Shown here: piece by piece, positions 19,899 to 28,792 of the stretch
Numbering within the stretch: position 1 is the first letter of the stretch
Layout: the number at the start of each line of letters is the position of its first letter
Origin: Candidatus Latescibacterota bacterium
GTDB taxonomy: Bacteria > Krumholzibacteriota > Krumholzibacteriia > G020349025
Direction: 5' to 3'
DNA: 64,000 bases
Assembly (NCBI GenBank): GCA_020349025.1
Contig: CP070763.1
Coordinates: forward strand, 2,003,427 to 2,067,426
Notes under the pieces: generated by a model
The model's database searches: none
What the model saw: the letters and a program-made list of their open reading frames with translations, nothing else
What the model was told of the DNA's origin: nothing
Translations under genes and position numbers: made by a program

Positions 19899-20978
19899 TC
19901 AGATATTGAAGAAGAACTCCGGGATCGCAACGATGTACTTCAAGTTGAACAACCAGCGCAGATACATCTTGATCGGTAGCGCCACGGTGCAGATCAGGAG
20001 GAACGCGACCAGGTAGAAACGCGCCGCGCCCAGCTGCTCGTACATCTTCTTCATGATCGTTTGCGCCAGGAGCTTCGGCAGGATCAGCAGGTAGGCCACC
20101 ACCAGCACGATCCCGGGAAGCTCACGCAAAAGCCAGTTGGCCGGCAGCCCCTGATTGAGCGCCTTCACCCAGAAGAACTCGGAGAGGTTGACGTTCACGA
20201 GCGCTTCCAGCTTATGAACGTCCCACTGCTCGTAGGGACCGAAGAAGTTCCAGTTCGGACCTCGGAGGATGGTGCCGAGGATGATGAGCGCGCACCACAG
20301 CACGATGAACCCGTACAGGAAGAAGCTCACTGCGAACTTGCGTTCGGCAAACGTGTAGTAGCCGTTCCCCTTCGGGTTCAGATCGACGTACGGAATCGCC
20401 ATCAGACCGATGATGATGAAACCGGGGAAGACGACTCCGGCGAGCCACGGGTCGTAGTACACCAGCATCTCCTGCAACCCGAGGAAGTACCACGGTGCCT
20501 TCGACGGGTTGGGCGTGACGTTGGGATTCGCCGGCTCCTCGAGCGGCGCCGGCAACCCCAGCGCCCACACCACCAGGATCGCGGTGCAAAGGATCGCGGC
20601 GATGAACTCCGGGTAGACGAGGTCGGGCCAGGTGAAGACCTTGTCGTGCGTCTCATCCGCCTCCACCGGCCTGCCGCCCGCTTGAATGCGCGCGTCGTTG
20701 CGGTAGGCTTGGAACATCGACAGCCAGGTGAAGAAGAAGACGATGATCAGCATGCTGATGATCGGCACGTTGTCCGGGTAGGTGACGATGCCGCGGAAGT
20801 TGTCGTTGCGCAGACTGAAGGCGAAGAAGACGATGACGAGAAGGAGACCGACGAGCCCGGCTCGCTTCGTCCAGAAGACGCGGTTGAAGAACATGACGAA
20901 GCTCAGCACCGTCGCCACCGTCACGTAGATCGACGGTCGCGCAAGCCAGTTGATGATCGCCTCGATCGTCTCGGTCAT
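19899..20978 (-). CDS. Cytochrome b C-terminal subunit (subunit IV/PetD-like) with extra N-terminal helices
   Basis: 359 residues, about eight to nine membrane helices. Residues about 155-200 contain NPSKAPWYFLGLQEMLVYYD and AGVVFPGFIIIGLMAIPYVD, the quinol-site region of cytochrome b C-terminal halves; the usual PEWY-type motif appears as APWY. About 100 residues with roughly three helices precede it, which ordinary PetD (about 160 residues) lacks, and about 130 residues with further helices follow. GGAGGTGGC precedes ATG 20978. With the adjacent b6-like gene it makes a split cytochrome b. The added helices may anchor the multiheme partner (inference). Confidence 0.88.
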   Translation of the reverse strand: MTETIEAIINWLARPSIYVTVATVLSFVMFFNRVFWTKRAGLVGLLLVIVFFAFSLRNDNFRGIVTYPDNVPIISMLIIVFFFTWLSMFQAYRNDARIQAGGRPVEADETHDKVFTWPDLVYPEFIAAILCTAILVVWALGLPAPLEEPANPNVTPNPSKAPWYFLGLQEMLVYYDPWLAGVVFPGFIIIGLMAIPYVDLNPKGNGYYTFAERKFAVSFFLYGFIVLWCALIILGTILRGPNWNFFGPYEQWDVHKLEALVNVNLSEFFWVKALNQGLPANWLLRELPGIVLVVAYLLILPKLLAQTIMKKMYEQLGAARFYLVAFLLICTVALPIKMYLRWLFNLKYIVAIPEFFFNI

Positions 20979-21039
20979 GCCACCTCCTCGCGGAACCGCA
21001 GCCGGCTTCGAAGATTCTCGCGAACGGGGTCAACCCGGG

Positions 21040-21819
21040 TCAGAGCGGCCCACTGATGCCGCCATCTTTGCGCACACGCCAGAAATGGACGCTCAAGAGC
21101 AGCGCAACCACCAGCGGGAAGGCGATGCAGTGCAGCACGTAGAAGCGCAGCAACGCTCCTGCCCCCACGAAGCGCCCGCCGAGAAGCGCGAAGCGGATGT
21201 CGCTGCCAGCATGCACCATGCTGATGTCACCGAGCTTGAGCAGGGCGGCTCCCGGCCCCTCATGCCCCACGAACGGTGTGGCGCGAGCCATGTTCGTGCC
21301 CACCGTCACCGCCCACATCGCCAGCTGATCCCAAGGCAGGAGGTAACCGGTGAACGACAGGAGCAGCGTCAGCACGAGGAGAATCACACCCACGTTCCAG
21401 TTGAACTCGCGTGGCGGCTTGTAGGAGCCGGTCATGAAGACACGGAACATGTGCAGCCACACGGTGATGACCATCGCGTGCGCGCCCCAGCGGTGCAACT
21501 CGCGCGTCATGCCGAGCGGGATCTGCTCGCGCAGATCGACGATGTCGGCGTAGGCGAACTCGATCGTGGGGCGGTAGTAGAACATCAAGAAAACGCCGGT
21601 TACGGTCTCGACGAGAAAGAGGAAGAAGGAGATGCCACCCATGCACCAAGTGAACTCGAGCTTGACGCCCGACTTGCGCACCTTGACCGGATGCAGGTGC
21701 AGGATGACGTTCGACATCATGACGAGCACGCGGTTGCGGTTGGTGCTCGGCATCCCGTGCCGGAAGAAGGAGTTCCAGACTTGCGACTTGATGAGGCCGT
21801 TCCACATGCGGCTCAGCAT
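21040..21819 (-). CDS. Cytochrome b6-like subunit (N-terminal cytochrome b half)
   Basis: 259 residues, four membrane helices. Heme ligands are visible in [20 protein letters not shown] (two His 14 apart) and in [20 protein letters not shown] (two His 15 apart). The second spacing, one residue longer than in mitochondrial-type cytochrome b, is the b6 pattern. [20 protein letters not shown] is the conserved quinol-site helix. GGAGG lies just before ATG 21819. It sits between the Rieske and subunit IV-like genes and forms the quinol-oxidising core with them. Confidence 0.95.
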   Translation of the reverse strand: MLSRMWNGLIKSQVWNSFFRHGMPSTNRNRVLVMMSNVILHLHPVKVRKSGVKLEFTWCMGGISFFLFLVETVTGVFLMFYYRPTIEFAYADIVDLREQIPLGMTRELHRWGAHAMVITVWLHMFRVFMTGSYKPPREFNWNVGVILLVLTLLLSFTGYLLPWDQLAMWAVTVGTNMARATPFVGHEGPGAALLKLGDISMVHAGSDIRFALLGGRFVGAGALLRFYVLHCIAFPLVVALLLSVHFWRVRKDGGISGPL

Positions 21820-21853
21820 GGTTCCTCCGCGCGGACGCTCTCGCGTTGCATGA

Positions 21854-22546
21854 TCACGCCAGGTTCAGGAACGACTCCGGGTCGCTCCACTGCCCCTTCT
21901 CCTGCTGGTAGATCTTCGTCTTGTCGACGAGCACCTGTCCATCTTCCGCCATGACGACGCGATAGCGCTCGAGCGGACGTGGCGCCGGTCCCTCGAAGTT
22001 GATGCCGGTCATGTAGAAGCCGCTGCCATGGCAGGGACACTTGAACTTGCTCTCGTTGGAGAGCCAGTTGGGTGTACATCCCAGATGCGTGCAAACCGTC
22101 GAGAGCGCGTAGATGCCATCATCGTTGCGCACGAGCCACACTCCGTACTTCTCTTTGAAGCGCTCGTCGACGCTGCCGACGCTGAACTCCTCCGGGAAGC
22201 CCGCCTTGAAGGTCATGGCCGGCTCGAAGAGAACGTTCGGGAACATGAAACGGGTCATGGCGCCGAGGGCCGCCAAGAAAGACGCTGTGTACACGGCCCA
22301 AGCTGCGCCCAGCCAGGGGAAGAACTCGCGCCGGCTGACCGGCGCCGTCGGCTCCTGCTGCTTCTTCTTGGCTGCAGCGCCGCTTCTGCCGTCCGCCTTG
22401 GGCTTTGCTTTCGCTGCTGCCGGCGCGGCCTTCGGGGTCGCTGTCGATGCGGCAGCCGGAGCGGCGCCGGGGCTCGGCTCGGAGGACACCCCGGGCGTCG
22501 ACTCGGAGGGCTTCTTCGACTCGGTGGGCGGGTTCGACTCGCTCAT
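21854..22546 (-). CDS. Rieske iron-sulfur protein with long Ala/Pro/Lys N-terminus
   Basis: 230 residues. The cluster-binding boxes CTHLGC and CPCHGSGF, at about residues 150-180, give the two Cys and two His ligands of a [2Fe-2S] Rieske centre. [10 protein letters not shown] precedes a membrane helix (about 80-100): a Tat signal-anchor as in other Rieske proteins. The first 70 residues are low-complexity Ser/Pro/Ala/Lys, an unusual cytoplasmic tail. It is the first gene of the cluster running to at least 19842, with a candidate promoter at 22628-22656. GAGGCTGAA precedes ATG 22546. Confidence 0.95.
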   Translation of the reverse strand: MSESNPPTESKKPSESTPGVSSEPSPGAAPAAASTATPKAAPAAAKAKPKADGRSGAAAKKKQQEPTAPVSRREFFPWLGAAWAVYTASFLAALGAMTRFMFPNVLFEPAMTFKAGFPEEFSVGSVDERFKEKYGVWLVRNDDGIYALSTVCTHLGCTPNWLSNESKFKCPCHGSGFYMTGINFEGPAPRPLERYRVVMAEDGQVLVDKTKIYQQEKGQWSDPESFLNLA

Positions 22547-22627
22547 TTCAGCCTCGAGGAATGTCTCTCGGAGCCGCGTCGACGGCGGCCTTGCCTGTGG
22601 CGGCCGGAGGTCCTGAAAAACGGACTA

Positions 22628-22656
22628 ACACTATGTGATTTGGCTCATTCGGACAA
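22628..22656 (-). promoter_or_regulatory. Putative promoter of the Rieske/cytochrome b cluster
   Basis: On the minus strand TTGTCC (22656-22651), a 17-base spacer and TAGTGT (22633-22628), 82 bases before the Rieske start. The same -10 hexamer appears in the candidate promoter at 1395-1423. Both hexamers are imperfect, so this is tentative. Confidence 0.35.
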
Positions 22657-22736
22657 GCGCAAGTGGCGTCGCTTGAAACACGCCGCCCGCCGCGCGCCGT
22701 CTGTGCCCCTTCGAAGCCGGTTGAAAGACAAACGCC

Positions 22737-23717
22737 TCAACTGTTGGCTCCCGACTCGCCCGCTGCCAGCTGCTTTTCCGCCTCCTGGCGCACGACGGGA
22801 AAGGGCGCGCTCTCCATCGTCTCCTCGAGGAGATCACGCGCACTCGGATAGGTTTCTTGCAGCACACCCAACGCCTTGACGGCGTTGAGCATCACGCTCT
22901 TCACGCTCTCGTCGGTCATCCCGTCGATGCGACTCAGGTGCAGGCTGTTCACCATCTCCTTGAGGACCGCGTAGCCAGCCCCATCCCCGAGGAGCGCCAG
23001 CCCGATCGCCGCGTTCCAGCGCACGTCCTCGGCGGTGTCCTGCAGGCTCGACGTCAGCGGCTCGACGCTGCGCGGATCGCGCAGGCTGCCGAGCGCGTAG
23101 GCACTCGTCTTCCGCACGGCCGGATCGGCGTCCTCGAGAGCGGCGATCAGGGCGGGAACCGCGGCGCGGTCCCCGATCGAGCCCATTGCCCACGCCGACC
23201 ACATGCGCGTTTCGACATCCTCGTCGCTCGCCAACGCCTTCTCGAGCGTTGGCAGGTTCTCCGCGGTGCCGATGCGGCCGAGCACGATCGCCAGATAGCG
23301 CTGCACGCGCGGATCGTCGCTGGCGCCAGCTTCGAAGGCGCGCTCCACCTCCGCCACGAAGAGCGGGTCTCCGCGCAGATCCTCCTCGTCGCGCGCGAGA
23401 TGGTTCGAGAGCTGGAACGCAGCGTACCAGCGGTCGTTGCCCCCTGAGGTGCGAAGCTGCTGCAGGTAGTCGAGAGCGGTTTCGTCGTTCCGAAGCAGAT
23501 GACTGAAGAGAGTGAAGACGCCGACGATCCCGAGGACGATGAAGAAGGGATAGAGCGCGAACTCCTTCACCCAGGCGCCCATCTTCTCGCGCGCTGGGGA
23601 GTCGCTCGGCGCGGCCTCGTCGCCGAGCTTCGCAGCCGGGTCGGGCGCGTTCTGCTCTGGACGCGGCGGGTCACCGCTGTGGGAATCGGGAGTCACGTCC
23701 GACCTGCCGGAAAGCAC
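22737..23717 (-). CDS. Membrane-anchored HEAT-repeat protein
   Basis: 326 residues starting at GTG 23717. About 48 polar residues are followed by one membrane helix (LYPFFIVLGIVGVFTLFSHL, about 54-73) and then HEAT repeats of about 30-35 residues, clearest at AVPALIAALEDADPAVRKTS and SVEPLTSSLQDTAEDVRWNA. HEAT repeats are scaffolds for protein or cofactor contacts; no catalytic motif is seen. It lies between htpX and the Rieske gene on the same strand, with a good promoter candidate of its own (23755-23784). A role in assembling the neighbouring complex is possible but unproven. ATG at codon 46 is an alternative start. Confidence 0.8.
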   Translation of the reverse strand: MLSGRSDVTPDSHSGDPPRPEQNAPDPAAKLGDEAAPSDSPAREKMGAWVKEFALYPFFIVLGIVGVFTLFSHLLRNDETALDYLQQLRTSGGNDRWYAAFQLSNHLARDEEDLRGDPLFVAEVERAFEAGASDDPRVQRYLAIVLGRIGTAENLPTLEKALASDEDVETRMWSAWAMGSIGDRAAVPALIAALEDADPAVRKTSAYALGSLRDPRSVEPLTSSLQDTAEDVRWNAAIGLALLGDGAGYAVLKEMVNSLHLSRIDGMTDESVKSVMLNAVKALGVLQETYPSARDLLEETMESAPFPVVRQEAEKQLAAGESGANS

Positions 23718-23754
23718 GGGATTGATGGGGACACGCTGTGGAAGCCGTTGGCGC

Positions 23755-23784
23755 AGCGTAGGAGCACCCAGCTCGAGGTGTCAA
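23755..23784 (-). promoter_or_regulatory. Putative sigma70-type promoter for the HEAT-repeat gene
   Basis: A perfect TTGACA (23784-23779), an 18-base spacer and TACGCT (23760-23755), about 38 bases before GTG 23717. The -35 is exact; the -10 matches three of six. Confidence 0.45.
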
Positions 23785-23817
23785 GACGGCGCCATCCGGT
23801 TTGAAACGCGGGAAGCA

Positions 23818-24675
23818 CTACGCGGCGACGCTCATCGAGGCAGCCATGCGCTCGAGACGCGCCACCCGGTCGGCCGTGCTCGGGTGGGTCGAGAAGAGGC
23901 TCGACATCCCTTTGCCACGCAACGGGTTGACGATGAACTGATGCGCCGTGGCCTCGTTGGCGCTGCGGAAGGGAACGCTCGCCGCACCTCGCTCGAGCTT
24001 GCGCAGAGCCGACGCCAGCGCCAGCGGCTTGCCTGAGAGGCTTGCACCCGTGCGATCGGCGGCGAACTCGCGACTGCGCGAGATCGCGAGCTGCACGATG
24101 ACGGCCGCAATCGGCGCGAGGATCATCACCAGAAGCATGGCGATCGGGTTACCACCCCGGTCGCGGCCTCCGCCGCCCAGGAACACGCCCCACATGGCGG
24201 TGCGAGAGAGCAGCGTGATCGCGCCGGCCATCGTCGCCACGATGCTGCTGATGAGGGTGTCGCGGTTCTTGACGTGACCCAGCTCGTGCGCGAGCACGCC
24301 CTCCAGCTCCTCCTGGTTGAGGAGGCGCAGGATCCCCGCGGTCACGGCAACCGCTGCGTGTTGCGGGTCACGCCCAGTGGCGAAGGCGTTCGGCGAATCG
24401 TTGGGAATCATGTAGAGGCGTGGCATCGGGATCTCGGCGCGCTCGCTGAGCCGTTGCACCACCGCGTGCAGCGCTGGCGCGTGAGCCGCCGACACGGGCT
24501 GCGCCCGATACAACGCCAGCACGGCCTTGTCGGAGAACCAGTAGGCGGCAAAGTTCATGACGCCGGCGATCACGAGAAACAACCAGGCACCGCGGGGGCC
24601 AGCGAGCATGTTGCCCACCCACACCAAGAGCAGCGTCATCGCGCTCATCAGCAGCGTGGTCTTCAGGAGATTCAT
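23818..24675 (-). CDS. htpX: HtpX-like zinc metalloprotease
   Basis: 285 residues, the usual HtpX length. Two N-terminal membrane helices are followed by VLAHELGHVKNRDTL, the HExxH zinc site with catalytic Glu (about residue 130), and two more helices. EFAADRTGA supplies the third ligand. HtpX proteases degrade misfolded inner-membrane proteins with an active site facing the cytoplasm. AGAGGAACGCC precedes ATG 24675. It is upstream of the HEAT-repeat and respiratory genes on the same strand, but the downstream gene has its own promoter candidate, so an operon is not certain. Confidence 0.95.
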   Translation of the reverse strand: MNLLKTTLLMSAMTLLLVWVGNMLAGPRGAWLFLVIAGVMNFAAYWFSDKAVLALYRAQPVSAAHAPALHAVVQRLSERAEIPMPRLYMIPNDSPNAFATGRDPQHAAVAVTAGILRLLNQEELEGVLAHELGHVKNRDTLISSIVATMAGAITLLSRTAMWGVFLGGGGRDRGGNPIAMLLVMILAPIAAVIVQLAISRSREFAADRTGASLSGKPLALASALRKLERGAASVPFRSANEATAHQFIVNPLRGKGMSSLFSTHPSTADRVARLERMAASMSVAA

Positions 24676-24896
24676 GGCGTTCCTCTGGCGCCGAGCCGCG
24701 TGCGCCGGATGGAGAAGCTCGATTGGAACTCGACGAACCTGTCATGCGGCAGATCCGGCCAGAGTATTGGATCGGTGCTGGAGCGAGGTCAAGAGATCCC
24801 GGGCGCCGAAGCGGCTCCTCGGGGCAACCCATCCGGGTGCCCGCGCGAACCGGCGTTTGGATGTCCTAAACCATTGATTCAATTAGATTTATCGTT

Positions 24897-27131
24897 TCAG
24901 CGCCGGCGTAGGCCGGGGACGAGCGTGCCGGAACGGGTGCCCGGGTTGCGGCCCAGCACGTCTTCGTAGTAGGCGCGCAGGATCTCGCCGACGGCGGCCG
25001 CATGGGCCACGCAGCCGCGCGGCCAGTGCGGAGGATCCCCCCAGGCCATCGCCGAGATCTGGCCCAGGCAGTCCGCCTCTAGATGGCTGCGGACCGGCTC
25101 CAGCAGTTGCTGCGCCCGTTTCTTCCCCTCGGCGCCGCGCGCCTTCACCAGGGCGGAGATGTAGGGACCGATCCACCAGGGCCACGCCGTGCCTTGGTGG
25201 CTCGCGCGCATGCGCTTCTCCCCGTCGCCGTCGTACGTGCCCTGATACGCCAGGTGACCCGGCTCGAGCGAGCGCAGTCCGAGCGGCGTCACGAGCCGCT
25301 CGGAGACCACTCGTACCAGGCTCTCGGCGCTCTCGCTGTCGAGGAGCGGGAAGGGCAGGCTGACGCTCAAGACCTGGTTGGGACGGATCGCGTCGTCGGT
25401 GCCGTGCGGCGTCGCCAGGTCACGCAGGCAGCCCCTCTGCGGGTTCCAGAAGGTGGGGATGAACGACTCCTCCACCTGCTCGGCGCGTCGTGCGAAGCGG
25501 GCCATGTCGCTCGGGATCGAGAAGCGCTCCGCCAGGCGCTCCATCACCTTGAGCGCGTTGTACCACAGCGCGTTGACCTCGACTGCCTTGCCGGCGCGCT
25601 GCGTCACCGGCTCGCCGGCCACGCGCGCATCCATCCAGGTCAGCGCCACGCCGGGCTCGCCGCACGTCAGGAGGCCATCGCGATCGACGCGGATGCCGAA
25701 ACGCGTGCCCTCTTCGAAGTAGCGCATCGTCTCCAGGAGTGGAATGCGAAGCTCGGTGCGTACGAAGTCGAAATCGCCCGTGTACTGCAGGTACTTGAAG
25801 ATCGCGACGTAGAACCAGAGCGTCGTATCGACGGCGCTGTACTCCGGGCGCACGCCGTCCAGGAAGCGCGTCGGCAGCAGACCGCGCTCCATGGCGCGGG
25901 CGTAGGCACGCAGGATCGCCTTGGCGTCGCGGAAGCGCTCGGTGACGAGCAGAAGCCCGGTCATCCCGATGAGCGCGTCGCGCGACTGATCGGCAAAGAA
26001 AGGATAGCCGGCGATGATGGCGGGTAGATCGCGCTCGCGACGCACCACGAACTGATCGGCGGCCAGAGCCAGACGCCGGGCGAAGACGGTCTCGTCCGGA
26101 GCGCGTGCCATCACTTGCTCGAGCCGCTCCACCTCGCGCGACTCCGACCAGACGCTGGCCTGCGTCTCCGGCGGATGCAGCGTGCAGGTCACGGTGAGCG
26201 TGTCCCCGACCTCGAGCTCGCGCTCGAAGTATCCGTAGCTCCACAAGTCCTCGCTGAACTCCAAGCCGGCGTAGCGATCTTGCGGGTACTCGACGCGCTT
26301 GTACCAATCGAGCCCCTCGCTGAAGCGCGCCTCCGGGCAGACCAGATAGACCGGCTCCCAGTCCGGGTAGGGCGTACAGCGCATCACGGAACCGTCGGTG
26401 CCGAGCGCGCGCACGCCGTAGCTCCTCTGGATCCGGTTGTTCTTCTCCCCGAGCGCGTGCAGGTCGCGAAAGGCGAACAGCGGTCGCACGCGCACGCGGA
26501 TACGCTCGAGCGGGGCGAGCTTGAGGCTCTTGCGCGCCTCCGCCGCCGTCAGCTTCGCGCGTCGCCCCGGCTCGCTCGGGAACGGCAGCATCTTGTATTG
26601 CATCACCACGGTGTTCTCACCGTGCACGAGAGAGAGACGCTTCTCCAGGCGCCAGCGCCGCCCGGTGTAGAGGAACGTCGGCACCGGATACAACGTGAAG
26701 CTGCCACTCAGCTCGTAGCCGCGCGGGTGGACCACTCCGGGATAGAAGCTCGTGTCGATCGAGCGCGACGCCCCCGGAACGTGAACCGTCTCCTTCATCT
26801 TGGACAGGACCACGACCCGCCCCACCGAGCCGCGGATCGCGGCCACGAGGAGCCCATGATGCCGGCGCGTGTTGAGACCGATCACCGTCGACATGGCGAA
26901 ACCGCCGGTGCCGTTCGTCAGCAGCCACTCCTTCTTGGAGCCGCGTGACAGGTCGCGGCACTCGGCGTCTGAGATCGAGATCTGCACCGGGTCGAAGGCA
27001 CCGCGGCGTGCGCGCCGCGGCCGCTCCGCCGCGGGCACCGCTCCACTGCCGCGTGCGCGCTCGTGCGCGCTCAGCCCACGCTCCGCGGCGCGCGCGACCG
27101 TGCGCGTGTTGCCGTCGCGCCGGGTGCTCAT
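24897..27131 (-). CDS. Glycogen debranching enzyme (amylo-alpha-1,6-glucosidase, GH133)
   Basis: 744 residues. An Arg/Ala-rich, probably disordered N-terminus (about 50 residues) precedes LLTNGTGGFAMSTVIGLNTR, the start of the bacterial debranching N-domain. The C-terminal (alpha/alpha)6 glucosidase domain contains VDTTLWFYVAIFKYLQYTGD, TWMDARVAGEPVTQRAGKAV and EVNALWYNALKVM, with the acidic residues used in catalysis. It removes alpha-1,6 branches from glycogen in the cytoplasm, working with a glucan phosphorylase; one is encoded at 52565. ATG 27131 overlaps the stop of the upstream hydrolase as ATGA, implying coupled translation. Confidence 0.92.
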   Translation of the reverse strand: MSTRRDGNTRTVARAAERGLSAHERARGSGAVPAAERPRRARRGAFDPVQISISDAECRDLSRGSKKEWLLTNGTGGFAMSTVIGLNTRRHHGLLVAAIRGSVGRVVVLSKMKETVHVPGASRSIDTSFYPGVVHPRGYELSGSFTLYPVPTFLYTGRRWRLEKRLSLVHGENTVVMQYKMLPFPSEPGRRAKLTAAEARKSLKLAPLERIRVRVRPLFAFRDLHALGEKNNRIQRSYGVRALGTDGSVMRCTPYPDWEPVYLVCPEARFSEGLDWYKRVEYPQDRYAGLEFSEDLWSYGYFERELEVGDTLTVTCTLHPPETQASVWSESREVERLEQVMARAPDETVFARRLALAADQFVVRRERDLPAIIAGYPFFADQSRDALIGMTGLLLVTERFRDAKAILRAYARAMERGLLPTRFLDGVRPEYSAVDTTLWFYVAIFKYLQYTGDFDFVRTELRIPLLETMRYFEEGTRFGIRVDRDGLLTCGEPGVALTWMDARVAGEPVTQRAGKAVEVNALWYNALKVMERLAERFSIPSDMARFARRAEQVEESFIPTFWNPQRGCLRDLATPHGTDDAIRPNQVLSVSLPFPLLDSESAESLVRVVSERLVTPLGLRSLEPGHLAYQGTYDGDGEKRMRASHQGTAWPWWIGPYISALVKARGAEGKKRAQQLLEPVRSHLEADCLGQISAMAWGDPPHWPRGCVAHAAAVGEILRAYYEDVLGRNPGTRSGTLVPGLRRR

Positions 27132-27997
27132 GCGTGCCCCTCTCTTCTTGGGGCGAGTCGGAGATGTGCTTGCAGCCACTCGAGCGAGACGCGCATCGCC
27201 TCTTCGAGCGCGGGCGTCGTCCCCGCCCACGGATGCACGGCTCCGAACGTGTGGCCGGCGCCCTGCACCTCGTGCAGCGTGGCGCTCCCCGGCGTGCGCG
27301 CCGCGAGGAGCTCGCGCCCCTCCTGCACCGGGACCGAGAGGTCCTGCTCGCCGTGTACGAGGAGGAGCGGGATCTGCAGCTCCGCCACCGCGCGCACGAC
27401 GTCGTAGCGTTCGCGGTTCTCCTCCAGATCCTCGACGGCCGTGTAGTCGATGCGCATCTGCTGCTGCGTGCGCGTGTTGAGAAACTCCAGAAAGCCCTGG
27501 CGTTTCCACGCCCCCAGCTCGCGCTCCGAGTAGCGCCACAGCGTCGACACGGCGGCCCAGGTGACGACGGCGCCGATGCGCCGGTCGTCGCGGGCGCGCA
27601 GCAGAGCGGCTGCGCCGCCGCGCGAGTGTCCGAGGAGGGCGACGCGCTCGAGGTCGGGAGCGGCTTCGGGGAGCCTCCCCGCCTCGAGTGCATCGAGGAC
27701 GCAGCCGAGGTCGTCCAGCTGCCGCGACATCGTGTCGCCCGCAAAGCGATCGAGCTCGGTGAAGTTCTCGAGATCGGGCCCGATGCCGGAGCCGGAGAAG
27801 TTGAAGAGGATGGTGAGGAAGCCGCCCTGGGCCAGGCGGCGTCCGAGCTCCGGGAAGAAGCCCCAGTTCTTGAAGCCTTTGAAGCCGTGACAGACGACCA
27901 CGGTGGGGCGCCCTGCAGCCTCCCCGTCTGGGAGGAGGACGTCGCCCCGCAGGGGCAAGCCGTCCCGGTTCGGCAGCTCGAACGCGACTCCCCGCAT
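27128..27997 (-). CDS. Alpha/beta hydrolase (dienelactone hydrolase/prolyl oligopeptidase-like)
   Basis: 289 residues. VVCHGFKGFKNWGFFPELGR holds the oxyanion-hole HG motif. LLGHSRGGAAALL (about residue 110) is the GxSxG nucleophile elbow. HGEQDLSVPV gives the acid and GAGHTFGAVHP the catalytic His. There is no signal peptide, so it should be a cytoplasmic esterase-like hydrolase. Start 27997 (MRGVAF) is preferred; an ATG two codons earlier exists. It overlaps the debranching gene by 4 bases and follows nth by 54 bases. The substrate is unknown; linkage to a glycogen enzyme is not evidence enough. Confidence 0.88.
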   Translation of the reverse strand: MRGVAFELPNRDGLPLRGDVLLPDGEAAGRPTVVVCHGFKGFKNWGFFPELGRRLAQGGFLTILFNFSGSGIGPDLENFTELDRFAGDTMSRQLDDLGCVLDALEAGRLPEAAPDLERVALLGHSRGGAAALLRARDDRRIGAVVTWAAVSTLWRYSERELGAWKRQGFLEFLNTRTQQQMRIDYTAVEDLEENRERYDVVRAVAELQIPLLLVHGEQDLSVPVQEGRELLAARTPGSATLHEVQGAGHTFGAVHPWAGTTPALEEAMRVSLEWLQAHLRLAPRREGHA

Positions 27998-28051
27998 CCA
28001 CACCCTCCCACGCGGCGTCGGGCCGGACTCACGCCGGCCGCCGCCGCCCCG

Positions 28052-28792
28052 TCACACCTCGCTCGAGGGGCAGAGATCGTTCAGAACACAGGCGTCGCAC
28101 CGGGGCCGGCGCGCCACGCAGACCCGGCGTCCGTGCTCGATGAAGAGGTGCGCAAGCTGTGTCCACTTGCTTCGTGGAACGACCTCCATGAGGTCGAGCT
28201 CGATCTTGTTCGGCTCCTTCTGCACTGTCAAGGACAGGAGCCGCGAGATGCGTGTCACATGCGTGTCCACGACGACCCCGGGGATCCCGAAGGCATTCCC
28301 GAGGACGACGTTCGCCGTTTTCCTCCCGATCCCGGCGAGCTGGACAAGGCTCTCGAGGTCGGCCGGCACCTCGCCGCCGTGCCGCGCCACGAGCTCCTGG
28401 GCGCAGGCGACGATGCTGCGCGCCTTGTTGCGGAAGAAGCCGGTGCTGCGGATCTGCTCCTCGACCTCTCCAATCTCCGCTTCGGCGAGGGCGAGCGCCG
28501 TCGGGTAGCGCTCGAAGAGCGCCGGCGTCACCTTGTTCACGCGCGCATCGGTGCACTGCGCCGACAGGATCGTGGCAACGACGAGCTGGAGCGGGCTGTC
28601 GTAGTCCAAAGAGCAGCGGGCGTCCGGATACTCACGCTCGAGCCGCGCCAGGATGGTGCGAGCGCGGCGCTTCTCGGCGGCCAGATCGCGCTCGGGCTTG
28701 GCGCCTCGCGCGCTCCTCTTGCGGCCGGAGCTTTGCTTTCTCGTGCCGCCGGCGTGCGCGGCGCGCGCGGCACGTGCTCGCTTCGCCTTCAC
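28052..28792 (-). CDS. nth: Endonuclease III, DNA glycosylase/AP lyase
   Basis: 246 residues starting at GTG 28792. The first 35 residues are Lys/Arg/Ala-rich; the glycosylase core follows. LAGIGRKTANVVLG is the helix-hairpin-helix with the catalytic Lys, and GVVVDTHVTR supplies the catalytic Asp. CVARRPRCDACVLNDLC (Cys spacings 6, 2, 5) is the C-terminal [4Fe-4S] loop. It excises oxidised pyrimidines and cleaves the abasic strand. The GTG overlaps the polX stop as GTGA, so the two repair genes are translationally coupled. The frame stays open upstream, but that part is the shadow of polX. Confidence 0.95.
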   Translation of the reverse strand: MKAKRARAARAAHAGGTRKQSSGRKRSARGAKPERDLAAEKRRARTILARLEREYPDARCSLDYDSPLQLVVATILSAQCTDARVNKVTPALFERYPTALALAEAEIGEVEEQIRSTGFFRNKARSIVACAQELVARHGGEVPADLESLVQLAGIGRKTANVVLGNAFGIPGVVVDTHVTRISRLLSLTVQKEPNKIELDLMEVVPRSKWTQLAHLFIEHGRRVCVARRPRCDACVLNDLCPSSEV

